Position numbers and translations under genes: made by a program. From contig MU394141.1 of the NCBI GenBank assembly GCA_022578605.1, positions 62,001 through 126,000 on the forward strand: a stretch of 64,000 bases of DNA, given 5' to 3'. Shown piece by piece: positions 23,755 to 35,982 of this stretch (positions within the stretch are counted from its first letter, which is position 1; every line of letters begins with the position of its first letter). The notes under the pieces were generated by a model. It was not told where the DNA came from. It was given only the letters and a program-made list of their open reading frames with translations, and ran no database searches. Source of the DNA: Camillea tinctor (lineage: Eukaryota; Ascomycota; Sordariomycetes; Xylariales; Xylariaceae).

Positions 23755-25150
23755 GGTGCTGATACGTCTGTACTTTACACGATATACTACTCGGATAGAA
23801 TTTCCCTGGTTTCCACACTCTTGTCTTGAAGATATCGAGAAGCGGGGAAGCGTCCTGGTAAGACGGTTCTTTTTTATAGCAACGTAGGGGATGTGGCAAA
23901 TGCGGTGGCCGGGGGCCGGAATTCAATTTAAACCCATTATATTATAATGTCCTCTCTTAACCTTCTCATGTGGGCTATCATAATACCTTTGCGACTTCGG
24001 ACGAGGTGGGGTGAGCTTTTGTGGGATAGCTGAGGTTTCCCCAGCTTTAGCATCGTGCACCGTCGTTCAGATTGGCTACTTCGTGAACTTTTCCACCGAG
24101 CGAAATATGGGGGTTAAGCGCCGTTGCATCTACGATATCTATTACTGGCTGATGCTTATGATAAAAAATTACCGCCTGAGCTGCCGGTATGTCGTGGTAC
24201 CTAGACAACCTCCACATACTGTACAGAATACACGACATGATTTCTCGTGGTAATATTCAAGCTACGGTCCTCTTTTAGCATAGTTAATTCAGCTGTCGTT
24301 AGCTTCATTGCTTTTGTGACCAGAAGCGATTCATTTAATTCCCAGTTGCACTTGGAGCCATTCCCTTGGAATGTTGTGCCTGAATTATTTGAGACATCTG
24401 GATAAGTCTGAATCCGGTTGTCTCACAGAAGTTACTATGGGAACAAATCCGGCTCTAAAAGTAGCGATCTTCTAAAACTACCCAGTAGATATCCTGTCGC
24501 ACTGCCGCCCTTCTAGTAGCAATTCCAAGTCATTAACTAAGCGTGTTAGACACGAGAACAGACTAAACCATATTTCTCTTTTTCTCTCAAGCCACAACAG
24601 CATTACGGACAGTATGGACGAGCCGCAAGCGGATAGAGGTCCGAAAACAGCGTATGGTGCTCTTTACTTTTCTATACAGGCTCACGAAACGCTAGTAGAA
24701 GAGGTCCATTTGTATGGGCTTTGTCAAAGAGATGGAATGGGATAGATACTTGATGCATTGTTTTCGTGTCCTGAGGTTTGCTAGCAACATCTTTAATGTC
24801 CTCTAGAAAGATACATTAGATATGACTTTCAGCATCTGTTCTTTGTTCATCTTATTTCGATTTCTCTTTTCTCTTCTCTTCACCTCGTCGCCTGTCACAC
24901 CAAAGGGTTATTCTCCTAAGACTGCCTAGGAAATGCATCCGTTGTTCCCATAGAGCATTGTCAGAAGTTGCAAAGCGCCAGCGTGGATGGGGATTTGCGA
25001 CGGCTAGATACAATACCACCCTTTGCCCCTTGAAAACATTGCGTTTAAATTCACTATACCTATCAAAAACAAAAGGCGCATAAAAAGGCATCACGCAGAC
25101 CATTTTCGGTGAAACCTCAACAAAAGCACTTTGAAGCCGTTGGAATAATT
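23755..25150. other. Intergenic, transaldolase to zinc-module gene
   Basis: Divergent promoter region. ORFs here are under 85 codons with no recognisable features. No gene seen. A TATA-like element could not be assigned with confidence. Confidence 0.6.
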
Positions 25151-28100
25151 ATGCTGGCTGCGAATTCCGCGGCCCCTCCATCCGCGCCTCAGCCGGCCCA
25201 GCCGCAGGTCTCACACTCTCAAGACTTTGATGGCTTTAAGGACAAAAGGCCTTATTCATACCGGGTGAATCCGTTCGTAGGACCAAGGGATAAGGACTTC
25301 TTGGAAGTAGAAGCATACTTCACAACTCTCTTGCGAAGAACCAAGCTCAGTCTCCGGGAGATTCTTGAGACTCATTTCGATCCTCATGAGATTGCACTCT
25401 TCATACCTGCCACCAACCCCCCTAAGATGGTGGATTGGCAAAAGGAAAATAGCCGCAGGTTTCGTCATCTCCTAAAGACGCGCTTCGCCGGTTGTGCGCC
25501 TACTCTCCAATTCAAGATGGCATTTCTCTACTTTGGCCTACCAGTTGCACCTATACGACCAGGAACGGGAGATGTTCCTACATCGTTTGAGGAACAAATG
25601 AAGGATGGACCGACCATCTTCAACCTAGACCCATTAGAATTCTTGGATAAATACACCGATCGGGTGTATGGAGTGTCTACCATGGGTCTGCGTGGTGGCG
25701 GTGGTGACGACGACAATAATAACAGCGATCCCGTCGAAGTTGAACAGCCCAAAACAATGGTCCCAAATAGTCAAGTGCCACCACCACCTATCGGTGGGCG
25801 GATCTACGGTTATCAGGGCATGCTGTACGCCAAAACAATGAGATACGATGTATTTGTAGCCACGACGGACCAGCTTCTCAGTCAACAACAAAAGTATGAC
25901 TATGAAGTACGTATAACAGTATTTGATGAGACGGGGGACTATATCACCCCCCTAGATCACGCAAGTGGTACAATTAAGCACTTTAACCAGGCCGGCAACC
26001 TTCCTCCATCAAACGATCCCATATATGCTTTGCTACGAAAATGGTTTCCCGCTGGAGAACCTAAGACCATTGCCCTCTTCGTTCAGTTCATCAATGAGAG
26101 CAACCCGCCAATATTTACCCCGGGAATTGATAACCCCTACGTTGTACGCCTTTGGGACGAGAAGAAGAGCTCCATGGCTTACATGAGGGTGCCTAAAAAT
26201 CTTTCCACCAGAAATTTCCAGTCAAACCAGTACCAGCAGGATTACCTCCGCGCCATGAAGGTTATGTATAAAAAGTTTCCTCATTCGTTTACCCGGCCTG
26301 GGAATAATGAGAACGGAGTGTTAGGAGTATCCTTTGGATTTCTTCCACCACCAGCTGGTATATGGACTGATATGGGTAAAGACCAGGCCCAACCTGGTAA
26401 AATAGCCGCATTGTATTTGAATCTGGAGCCCGTTAACGAAGATATTGTGCCTGTCATGGTCCCGGGGTTTTACAAGAACGAAACTAAGCCAGCTAACATA
26501 CCGGGAAGTTCCAAATATCCAATATGGAAAAAGGAGCTCAAGATCAACGGCACGAACGCTGATTCCGCCGGTCTCGACAAGTTGGTTCGCGACGTTAAGG
26601 ACACTAATAATGGGCTTGGGCAAATCCACGGTTTTAGAGGCATTGAGGTGTGGTTTCCAGGGGAAAACTTTTTAAACCCTCGCAGAATACCTGGTTATAT
26701 CGAGTTGACCCAGGGCGAACCCAATGCAGCCTCCCTTGCTGAATGGAGGTCGATCATATTGTCGTGGAGAGGTGAGCAAGCATATAAAGCGAGTAGGGGA
26801 TTCTGTATTGTGGCTCGACCTGTATTCACAGAGTATCGTGTACATTCTGCTTCGGGAGCAGAGAAGTTCAATGGAGAATTCGGACTACCCGACCTAGCTG
26901 AATTCAAGAAGCTCGTTAGGGAAAAGTTATTCCCCAATTACGATCCTAAAAATAAGACTCAGGTCCTACATGTGGTCCAGTCCACATGGCCGGATGCTAC
27001 CTTACCAGAATTCTCCATTAGGCACGATACTAGCCAGGATGAATGGGATTTGATAGTGCGAAATATCACTCAACCTGATATCACCGTCTCTGTTAACAAA
27101 TGGGACAATGAATGGAGTAAGGAGCCCTTTTCTTGATTCCCACACCTCGCAGGAACATTAGCTAACCAAGGTACGTATTGTAGACGTTCCCCAGGAGGAA
27201 ATATGGGGTCCTCGATACGACACGGCAAACATGAAAGAGCTTTCTACTTTTACACCAAGCAAGCCGAAGTATGACAGCAAGCTGTTAGATTCCCTTTTCA
27301 AAAATTCCGAAAATACATCGGAGGCGGCGGGACGAGACGCGACTCTGCGCCAACGCTACTTCTGGAACGCTCCATCTATATTCACCAATCCGACGAAGCC
27401 GTCGATGCCGCTGAACGGTCCACCGCTAGAATCCATCATCCGCACGGGGCCGAACGTGCCGGGAGTTTCGATCGGCATGATGACGCCGACAGAGATGGCA
27501 CGGTTGCAGCTCGAGGTGCACTCGCTGCGGAACCAGATGCTCGACCGGACACGCGAGTGCCCGTACTTAGATTGCAAGCGGTACTTCCGGTTCGATGATG
27601 GCGTGGGGCTAGACCGGCACATAAAGGAGGACCACAAAATCCTGCAGTGTTTCCTCTGCACCAAGAAGACGACCATGTTGCAAATGTACAACACGGCAGG
27701 CATTAAGAAGCATTTCGTGGAAACTCACCTCGACGAGCTCAAGAAAATGTTCAGTACCAGCGGTTCGACACCACAACCGGCCCCTACCAAAGCCACGCCA
27801 CCACTGAACATCATGCAACAGTCCACGGATAATTTCTGCGAGCGTTGTGGCCGTAACCATAAGATGCTCAACGCCCCAGCCGACAAGTTCCACCATGCGA
27901 CAACCTGTAACCTACACGAGGAGGGCAAATGGGTTCCTAAGACGCCGTACTGTCGTGATTGCGGGCGTGTGCTCGTGAGGGTAGCAGACTCAAAAGGCGT
28001 CCTCACCTCAGTCTTTGAGCCTTGTGTCTGCGGTAATGGGCCGCAGAAGCCAGTCCCTGGGAAGCCAAGGTTCTGTAGCATCTGTGGCTTTGAGTTCGAT

Positions 28101-29738
28101 GACATTGCGGACCCGACGTACCGCGAGAAGCATTGCGCATACTGCAAGCCTCCCGGCGGGCATGAGAAGGACTACTGCCCGTACTGCAGCATTGGTCTCG
28201 GTGGGTTAGACAAGGACGAACGCCGACGGCATGAGCAGAACTGCGAGAAGCGGCCTCCAACGCCTCCCTCGACCAAGATAGTTGAAAATGACAGCAAGAG
28301 CAAGGCTAAGAAGTCCAGCAACCCGCAAACAGCACCACAGAGCTCCCAGCCTAGTACTCCTAAAAACCCTACGTCGCCAAGCGACAACGGCGGAAAATGT
28401 AAGTTCTTCGAGCACTGCGGCGCCATCGTCTCTCAGATGACGCCAGGGCAGTATATTGCGCATTTGCAGTGCCACAAGCACCACGGGGATATTCCCACGG
28501 AAGAAGAGCCAGACGACGGTATTCCCGCGGAGGAAAAGTCCGACGGCGGTACGTCTGAATGGGATATCGAGCCGGCAGGTCCCCCGTCCCCAGGTCCTTC
28601 GTCCCTTATAGTAGAGCTAGCATCGGAGAAATCAAAGTCGACGAAGATAGATGATAAAACAAAGGCCAGCAAGAAAAAGCAAACAACACCCTCAAAGGTG
28701 GCTTATAGCAAGGCGCCTGCATATAACCCTACCAAGACAGGTCAAGGTAAAGACCTAGGTAAAGGAAAAAGTCAAGGCAAAGGTATAGGCAAAAGTAAAG
28801 GCAAAAGTAAAGGCAAAAGTAAAGGGAAACAGAAAAGCAAAGGGGGCCTGAAGAAAAAGCCGAGCTTGTGGACATTGGCAGCACAACAAGCGTTTGCGTC
28901 AGGACTGGCAAAACCACATCCCTCGGCCAAAGGATGGGAAGGCAACCCCGACCTCACCCCTTCGACGAACAACTCGGACAGCTTCTGGGCCATGGATTAC
29001 GTGCCTCCTAGCAAGCCACCGTCGTCACCATCGGGCTCTCAGGCCGGCTCGCCCAGCGGCTCATTGTGGGAGATCGGTAGCGCCGACTTCCCTGACCCTG
29101 CCAGCCCTGTGGTGGGTGCGAACGCGTTTCGCGCCGAGGCCACCCCTTACCCCCTCCTGTTCGACACTCACCACTCTGCTCCGAACACCCCCACTACGAC
29201 CACCATGGATTTGACCATTGCCACAACCGCTAGCATCAGCGACAACGAACACGGCAATAGCGGAGATGCTATACGCAAGCGCAAGCGCGCACTCGGGCTC
29301 TGGGAAGGCCCTGCCCTCCTCGCGAATCCCACGCTCGACCGCCCCTCGGAGAAGGTAGTGACTCTGATCGCAGACCCGCTCTCTCCGCCACCGTCTAAGA
29401 AGCGCGTGGTAGAGAAGCAGAGGGCGGTTTCTGTGCCCGTAACCGAGACTGCAGCCGCGACGCCGGCTACTACTACTACTAAAACAATAACTACCACTGA
29501 GATAGTAGAGGTAGTAAAAGAAGAAGAAGGAGAAGGAGACGAGAAGGTAGAGGAGCAGGAAGAGGAGGTGAAGATGTCGACGGCAACACCGGGTCGTCAG
29601 GGTAGGAAGCCGAGGAACGCCTCCAGACCGCAGACCCTAAGTACTGGGAGGATGACGCGGAGTAGAGCGTCTAGGCTTGAGGAGGAGGACGAGGAGAAGA
29701 AAGAGGAGGGAGGTACTGAGGTGAGCGGGGAGTTGTAG
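25151..29738 (+). CDS. Unrecognised large protein with an array of Cys/His zinc-binding modules
   Basis: Predicted as two exons, 25151-27116 and 27184-29738, 1506 residues. The 67-nt intron (GTAAGG donor, GCTAACC branch-like site, TTGTAG acceptor) joins two long ORFs in phase. Without splicing the first ORF stops at 27136 after KEPFS. The start is the first ATG in frame (25151). Residues 1-650 are a globular-looking region I do not recognise. From about residue 781 come modules: C781-x4-C-x14-H-x4-H806; C811-x2-C-x17-H-x4-H837; CERC at 874; CRDC at 912 with CVC at 936; CSIC at 953 with HCAYC at 972; C987-x2-C-x14-H-x3-C1009; and C1061-x5-C1067 with H1082 and C1085. A Lys/Gly/Ser repeat, an RKRKR nuclear-signal-like cluster, an acidic stretch and a GRKPR AT-hook-like motif follow. 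A nuclear nucleic-acid-binding role is inference only. It could also be two separate genes. Confidence 0.7.
28788..28823 (+). repeat. In-gene 12-bp tandem repeat (GKSK codons)
   Basis: Three perfect copies of GGCAAAAGTAAA, within a wider imperfect Lys/Gly/Ser-coding region (about 28740-28860). Likely to vary in copy number between strains. Confidence 0.85.
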
Positions 29739-30333
29739 GAGTAAATGGGATGGGAGGTGTCGAACAAGAATCCAAAGAAGAAAAAATTGAAGGAAAACCA
29801 ACAAAACACACACGAGCTCTCTCCGACCTTTTTCCTTTTCCGTCTTTTTCTCTCCCAAGGATACATAACGGCGTATTTCACGTATGTTTATTCATTGCAA
29901 GGTAGATAATAGGTGGAATGTGTGGGAAAGCATAGAAGGTCGCTGTACATCTAGGAAGAATAGTTGAATGGACGAACAAGATCGGTTTACACAGGTGGGA
30001 GGAAAGCATATTGTGAGAGGAAGCGGGAAAGGAGAAATGAACAGGGACAGCGTACGAAGCAGGTTCAAGGAACGGAGACAAGGGGTAATTTATTCCAATC
30101 ACTACAGGTAGTCGTTTCATTTGTTCTCTTAGCTTTTTGTAAACATCTGGGATATTTTGTATTATCCCCTAGTTAAAGTAATCATTTCTTTACCCACTTC
30201 ATAGCCACCTCATAGCATGAATCTTCCAAAGTGACTAGGTCGCGGTAAGTAGCATATTACCCACTAGTCGATCCATACCACATATATATTGTGATGAAGG
30301 TGGACTTATTGCCGTATTGTCGTATTGTCGTTG
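29739..30333. other. Intergenic downstream of zinc-module gene
   Basis: About 600 bases, 3' region. Overlapping ORFs on the minus strand are Lys/Arg or Phe/Leu low-complexity shadows. No gene seen. Confidence 0.55.
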
Positions 30334-30707
30334 CTACCCCATCTTCCCGGACCACACTTCATAGCGCATATATGTCAGGTCACGGTACAGTATAATCACC
30401 GGGTGTACGTTTTCTTCAGCAATTTCATTGTAAGAGACATACGCATCAAAGACAAGCTTAAATGTCAATTCATTGCTCTGCGTTAACGTGACCAAGGCGC
30501 CAGCATCCCATCTAGCCCAAAGGTGCCGGCCGACTCTTGACATGGTATCATATTCTGGAAAGATAAGAAATATCCCATAAGCCAACCTTCCCCGAGCTTC
30601 CTAATCCCCTCCGCCAACACGCGGCCCCTGCCTTTTCTGCCATCTGAAGAAGTAAAGGTCTGCTCTGAATCCCGCTGAGCATGAGAATTACTCAATGAAA
30701 AAACCAT
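30334..30707 (-). CDS. Possible small hypothetical protein
   Basis: Weak candidate. An ATG at 30707 (MVFSLSNSHAQRD...) opens 40 codons. A GT-AG segment of only 32 nt (30586-30555, GTTGGC...TTTCCAG) would join it in phase to a second open stretch, 30554-30334, giving 113 residues ending RYEVWSGKMG. The second half has a protein-like mix of residues (HLWARWDAGALV, VHPVIILYRDL) but no known domain. A 32-nt intron is shorter than the usual fungal minimum, which argues against it. It may be a fragment or chance. Confidence 0.25.
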
Positions 30708-30776
30708 AGTTCTGAGTTAGAACTTATTAACAAGCCCCCCGCCCCCCTCCCCCTTATTATTATTTTTTACATGAGG

Positions 30777-33558
30777 TTACGCATGCGCCGGGGGGCAGCG
30801 CCTAGCCAGCACTCTGACATTATCCACAAGACCGTCAACCAGCTCCGTAAATTTATTGGGCTCTCCTTCGATCAGCAGTCGCCCGTGTTCTGTTACTGCG
30901 CTGGAGTCCAACTCAATCTCTAGCTCGTGTTCCTTCGAAGCTCCTCCATGGGGTTGCGGTCCCTGAGTGACCTGCGTCAGGTCGATCTGATAGAAACCGT
31001 GCTTGTAACTGAGGCGATCCTTAACACGATCAGGCATGCGATCTCGGTTCGGCATTTGATTACGCTCGATTTCCTCCGCCGGGCCGTCCCATTCCCATTC
31101 CAAGTTTATACTAATACGACAATCCAGAAGCATGTGCGGGAGATGTAAGTGGAAGTCGGCAACCCGCGCTTTGACGATCTTGGCTAGCACAGCTCCTGTT
31201 TTCTGATCATATGAAACCCGCGCCTTGACGGGCAAGTTCGGCTGTAGGAGACTGGAGACACAGACCGGTAGCCTTTGACGCATCTGGTTTGGGAGTTCAA
31301 AGAAGCGATCAATCTCTCGGCGATGAACGTATTGGACCGGTACGCGCGACGCAGCATTTGGATTACGATGGTGTGAGGCCTTGACCTGTTCGTTCAGGTA
31401 TTCGTTGAACAGTCTGTGTTGATTCTGCCATCATAGTTTGATTAGTGATTAGTTAGTGTTACGGGCATAAGCCGAGACTCACCTCAGTCATGGAGCTCCG
31501 GAAAGCAACCCTGGCTTCATCACCTAACACACACTCCCCCGCCCGAATAGGTAGATAGAGTCGGTCATTAGTGCTCTTGTCAATGATCGTACCAAGCTTG
31601 GCTTCGATCTCGAATTGCACACCACGTGCTTGGATCTCGCTCATGTGTGGGCTGTTCAAGACATTCATAACGAGAAAATCCGCGACAGAACGCGAGACGA
31701 CATCCAAAGGCTTCGAATTCTCGATACTAGGTTCCCACGGGAAGGTACGTCCATCGGACATGGAACCATCTTTGGCAGCGGTATGATTCGGTTCTTCAGC
31801 TTTGGTGTTGGTCACTGATCGGGCTGTCTCAGGCGATGTATGACGAGATACATGCTCCGACCTAACGCTTGAAGCCGTGTCATGGAGTTGGTTGCCGTTG
31901 ACGGGACCAGTTGCGCTCGGTACAGGCGCGTGTTGCCTGAGAGTAAAGTTGCGGCTTGCCTTGAGCGGGCCTTTCTTGCCACTTTGTGCCCAGGTCGGGG
32001 GTGCGCTGCGCCGAACGCGCTTTCGCCGGTGCAAAATGGGCGAGGGGGTTGATTGTGCGGCCATGGCCTGGGATGCGGGAGTGTGATTGCCGTTTAACTT
32101 GGGCGGAGGAGGTGGCTGGCGGTGGTTCTCTAGTTCGTCCGGACGAAGGTCCCGATCATCTAATTTTCGTTTTACGGCGGGTACATCCCGATGCTGGTGT
32201 TGGTGTTGCGGATCCATGTTGGAAATGGAATTGACTGGAACCTGCGCGAGAGGTTGAGAAGAGTGGGGATCGAGCTCACCGCCGATAGACGGGGGGCGCG
32301 GCTGACCCGTGCTAAGAGGAAGACTGGGTACGCGTGTTTTTGGTGAGACACTCATACTCCTCTCACGCTCGCTCCGCGACTGCTGCGACTGCTGAGAATG
32401 CTGCGAATGTTGAGACTGCGACCTACGATGCGTTTCGGCAGCAGCAACTATATTTGCATCATAAGCACTATGGCTTCCCGTAGACATGCGCGTGGTAGAG
32501 GCCGAAGGAGGAGGCGGAGGTGAAGATTGTATAGGTTTGGGAGGAGGGTAGGTAGCGGCAGAAGAAAGTCTGTGTTGGAACGGACTCGGTGGTTGTGGGA
32601 AACTTGTAGCCGGAGATTGCCGGGGAAGGCCTGGCATGGGAGGGCCGAGGGGAGTAGGGGGTTGTGAAGGTTGGTGTTGGTGGTGCTGGAGTTGGTGTGT
32701 CACTGCAACGGGGCTGCCCTGGGCGTATGAAGGCCCGTACGGCGGATGTTGATTTTGTTGTTGACTGTGTGCCGACGTGGGCGTAGGCGTGGATTGCATG
32801 GAAAGTGTTCTTTGATGCAGGTATTGATGGCTGCCGCCGGGCGTGCCAACCGGCGGTGTTTGCGGCAATGATTGTTGTTGTTGCTGCTGACTTTGCATAT
32901 ACGAGACGGCATTAGCTGGAGGTACCGCCTGCTGTTGTGGACCGTAGCTGTCCCGCGAGTAGGCCGATGAAGATCCGTACTGATGTCGTTGGACAGGACT
33001 TGCCGGTTGAGGTTGTTGTTGCTGCTGCTGCTGCGGCGTCGGGAATGGATAACCTCCACTAGCGGCGCTCACGGAAGAAGTAGGCGTCTGCCGGAAAGGC
33101 GATGGTCCGGATAATGAGGCGCTTCCTGGGGATCGTAGGTCGTGAGGAGTTGGGGGTTGCAGCGGAGGGACCAGCGGTCTACCAGGAAATGCGTTGGCTG
33201 GTGGGTGATAACTAGTGGGAGATGCGTAGGGGCCGGTAGAGGAAGAAGGATATTCGTGGGGCTGAGCGACAGGAGAAGCGTGTGTCGAATGGCTGTAGTC
33301 TCTAAACGAGTGAGGCGGCGGGCCGGACTGGATCGGTGTCGCTGGCGTAGCAGAGTTAGGAGTGACAGGTTGTGTAGAAGCTGAAAGTGGTGGTGGTTGT
33401 GGAGGTGGGTGTTGGTGCGCTGGTGGTTTAGATGAATTTGCGCCGCCGCGATCTCTCCCTCCTGCTGGTGCTGTTCCTGTTCCTGTTCCTGTTCCTGTTC
33501 CTGTTCCTGTTCCTGCTCCTCCTCCTCCATCGGTGTTCAACATAGCGCGTAGATCCAT
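30777..33558 (-). CDS. CET1: mRNA 5'-triphosphatase (capping enzyme beta subunit)
   Basis: Two exons on the minus strand: 33558-31483 and 31424-30777; 907 residues, 58-nt intron in phase 0. CET1 removes the gamma-phosphate from nascent RNA polymerase II transcripts, the first step of cap formation in the nucleus. The first ~550 residues are Pro/Gln/Ser/His low-complexity, opening with seven Gly-Thr pairs. Then an RRKRVRR basic cluster, a W-P-E-P-S segment and the metal-dependent tunnel fold. Key pieces are FEIEAKLG at about 649-656 (two metal-binding Glu), RVSYDQKTG, RVKDRLSYKH at ~825-834, IDLTQVT, and KEHELEIELD at ~856-864 (the third and fourth acidic strand motif). The catalytic part spans the intron. 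The start at 33558 is the first ATG in frame. The long disordered N-terminus is unusual in length but common in filamentous fungi. Confidence 0.93.
33472..33513 (-). repeat. Hexanucleotide repeat coding (Gly-Thr)7 in CET1
   Basis: Seven perfect TGTTCC units on the plus strand, read as GGA-ACA codons on the minus strand near the CET1 N-terminus. Confidence 0.9.
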
Positions 33559-34755
33559 AGTTGCGACACAAACCTTGCTCGCAAGCTAGGGTTGCTGACC
33601 GACTCAGACCAACTCAACTCGGGGTGTCTTCTCTCTTCTCGCGCGCACTGTCATATGTCGTTGGCATACTTTATCATGCTCTTTTTCTCTCTTCCACGCT
33701 CGGTAGTCTGTCCTGTTCACGTCATTGATACATAAAATTACAAGAACAGCAGCCCTTCAATCCATAGCGCGAGCTCGAAAGTCGGTTATTGCGGTGGTTA
33801 AATTGATTCAATGCCTGTTTATTCCGTTTGTTGTCTAGGCTGACATCCACGAGAACGACAGCGCGAGATATCTGCAAACGGATACGATGAATAAAAAATT
33901 GTAGTTCGTTGTCGGGTTTTGTCTGATTTTATACTATTATAATAATAATTATTTTTTGAGCCACTCTAGTCAACTCGTCATCCTCCACAATGGCTAGTCT
34001 GTTGTGGCTTTGTCCTTGCAAGATAGGAACTTAGAAGAAACTGAGGGTCGAGAGGATCGGGAAGCGAGACGGGACTGGGCAAAAAAGGTGGACAACCACT
34101 AGAAGCACGCGTTGATCTCGGCGACGAAGGAGGGGAGAGAAGAGGGGGGAAACTAATAACAATGCGAAATTGTTAGGCTCGGAAATAGTATTTGCACTTT
34201 CGAAGGGTATTGAGTTGGATGTAGAGTCAGATAGGGACGTGGTCGAGAATGAGAAAGAGAGTGAGAATGAGTAAGAAAGTGGCAGCGCGGACAAAAAGCA
34301 CGGTTGGTTACTTGGCTTTGGCCGACGTGCAAGTCCATAAAAAAAATATTATTCAGGGATGAAATGCGAAGAGAGAGAAAAAAAAATGGCGTGGATGAAG
34401 AAAGGGAAAAAAAAAAGGTTTAAGTCAACCTTCCCCGGCTCTTATCAACCTTCCCTAGTTCCTAGTTTCATTGTACCTTCCATGCTATACTACCACTCAC
34501 TACCTTATTGCTTCTAGTGTAGTGTAGGTACATATTATAGTGGTTACTCGGTACACAGGTACGGAGTACTTGGACTTGTCTTTCCCTCCTTGTCTATAAC
34601 AAACATCAACTAAATTTTACATATTGAACTGCTAGCGCTAAGCATGAACCTAGAGCTAGAAGTACCTGCATTGGGCGTAGTTCGGCAGAGAGATGTATTG
34701 AATTTTACATACTTAACCTAACTACCTCAATAAATCTGCACCTAACTTACCTTAG

Positions 34756-34793
34756 GTACCTACCTACCTACCTACCTACCTACCTACCTACTA
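34756..34793. repeat. (TACC)n tetranucleotide repeat
   Basis: About nine units of TACC/CCTA, flanked by GGTACC and CTAGGCAGCTAGGTAGG, so the ends are partly palindromic. Confidence 0.9.
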
Positions 34794-35952
34794 GGCAGCT
34801 AGGTAGGAATGTACTTATATAGTGTAGGGTATGTACACATATATATAACCTGATGGATGGGTGAATTGGTGTGTAGCTATATTCCGAGGAAAATATGAAT
34901 TTGGAAAATGGGCGTAGAACACCGCATTCAGAACACCAGATCCAGATCTAGATCATCGGCCTTCAATAACAGTCGAACCAGAGTAAGAGACAAAAGACAG
35001 AAATGACCTAGAGAATAAAGAGAAACCCTACTAGGTTAGATCAGAAAATAACGAATAGAGAGACGCGCTTCAAGTCTTTTTGTTTATTAATAGGTGCTTA
35101 AAGAGAGACATTGATGACTTACATAATAGTAGATACCAGTAACTTGAAGTTAGATGGTTTAATATGTTTGATCAACCAATTGGGTATCATGATTTCTTTT
35201 TCTGACTTAGTTTTGGTCTCGCTCATCTTTCGCAAACATCAATGATGCAAAGATACTGAGAAAATATAAGAGAAGAAGATGCTGCATCCAAGTCCAGCTC
35301 AAAAGAGGTTGGCGAAGTAGATATGTAGATAGGTAGGCAACATGGTGCTATGACAATCGGAGATGACGTCTTAACGTCTTGTATTGACATATATTGATGA
35401 ATGGCAATGAAGACTGTAAATCGAAAACCGTACTAAGGGATACCTACTAGTGTAGAGTAGGTATACTCCGTAGGTCTGTCGGCCTCTAAATTAGGTACTG
35501 TCAATGTAGGTAGGTAACCTAGTGTAAACTAATTTGCAGATAATATCTTAGTATAAGGTAGTAGGTCAGGATTTTTTCAATACTTAAAAGAGGACTTACC
35601 TTTAAAGTTATATTATGCCTGAGTGCCTAGCCCAGTGGAACATCGTGTTAGTATTGAAGATATAAGGGTTACTTTGGCATGTATGACATGAGACCAAATG
35701 CCTCTATCACCGTAGATGCTTCTCTCAAAGGTAAGTTCAAGTTTGCGGGGATATGGAAGAGGGATACCCAAGGGAGACTATGCTGTGATTTTCAATTATA
35801 CCTCTTCGTATCTCCTTTTAAGTACTACCTAGTAGGTAAATATCCTCATAACTTACCTAGGTATGCATACTAATAAGACTATTCGACTATCGTATACTAA
35901 TCTAGCGGATGGTACCTAGGTATCTCTTGATGTACTGGAGATACGCATATCG

Positions 35953-35982
35953 GTGGTGATAAGTGGTGATAAGTGGTGATAA
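35953..35982. repeat. 10-bp tandem repeat, three copies
   Basis: Three perfect GTGGTGATAA units in the intergenic region. Confidence 0.9.

Noticed and set aside
25109..25150. Longer start for the zinc-module protein at 25109
   Set aside because: The codon there is GTG; the first ATG in frame is 25151.
33069..33530. 153-codon ORF inside CET1 (other frame, same strand), with Gln/Glu/His repeats
   Set aside because: It is the shifted-frame reading of the CET1 low-complexity region and has no own domain.
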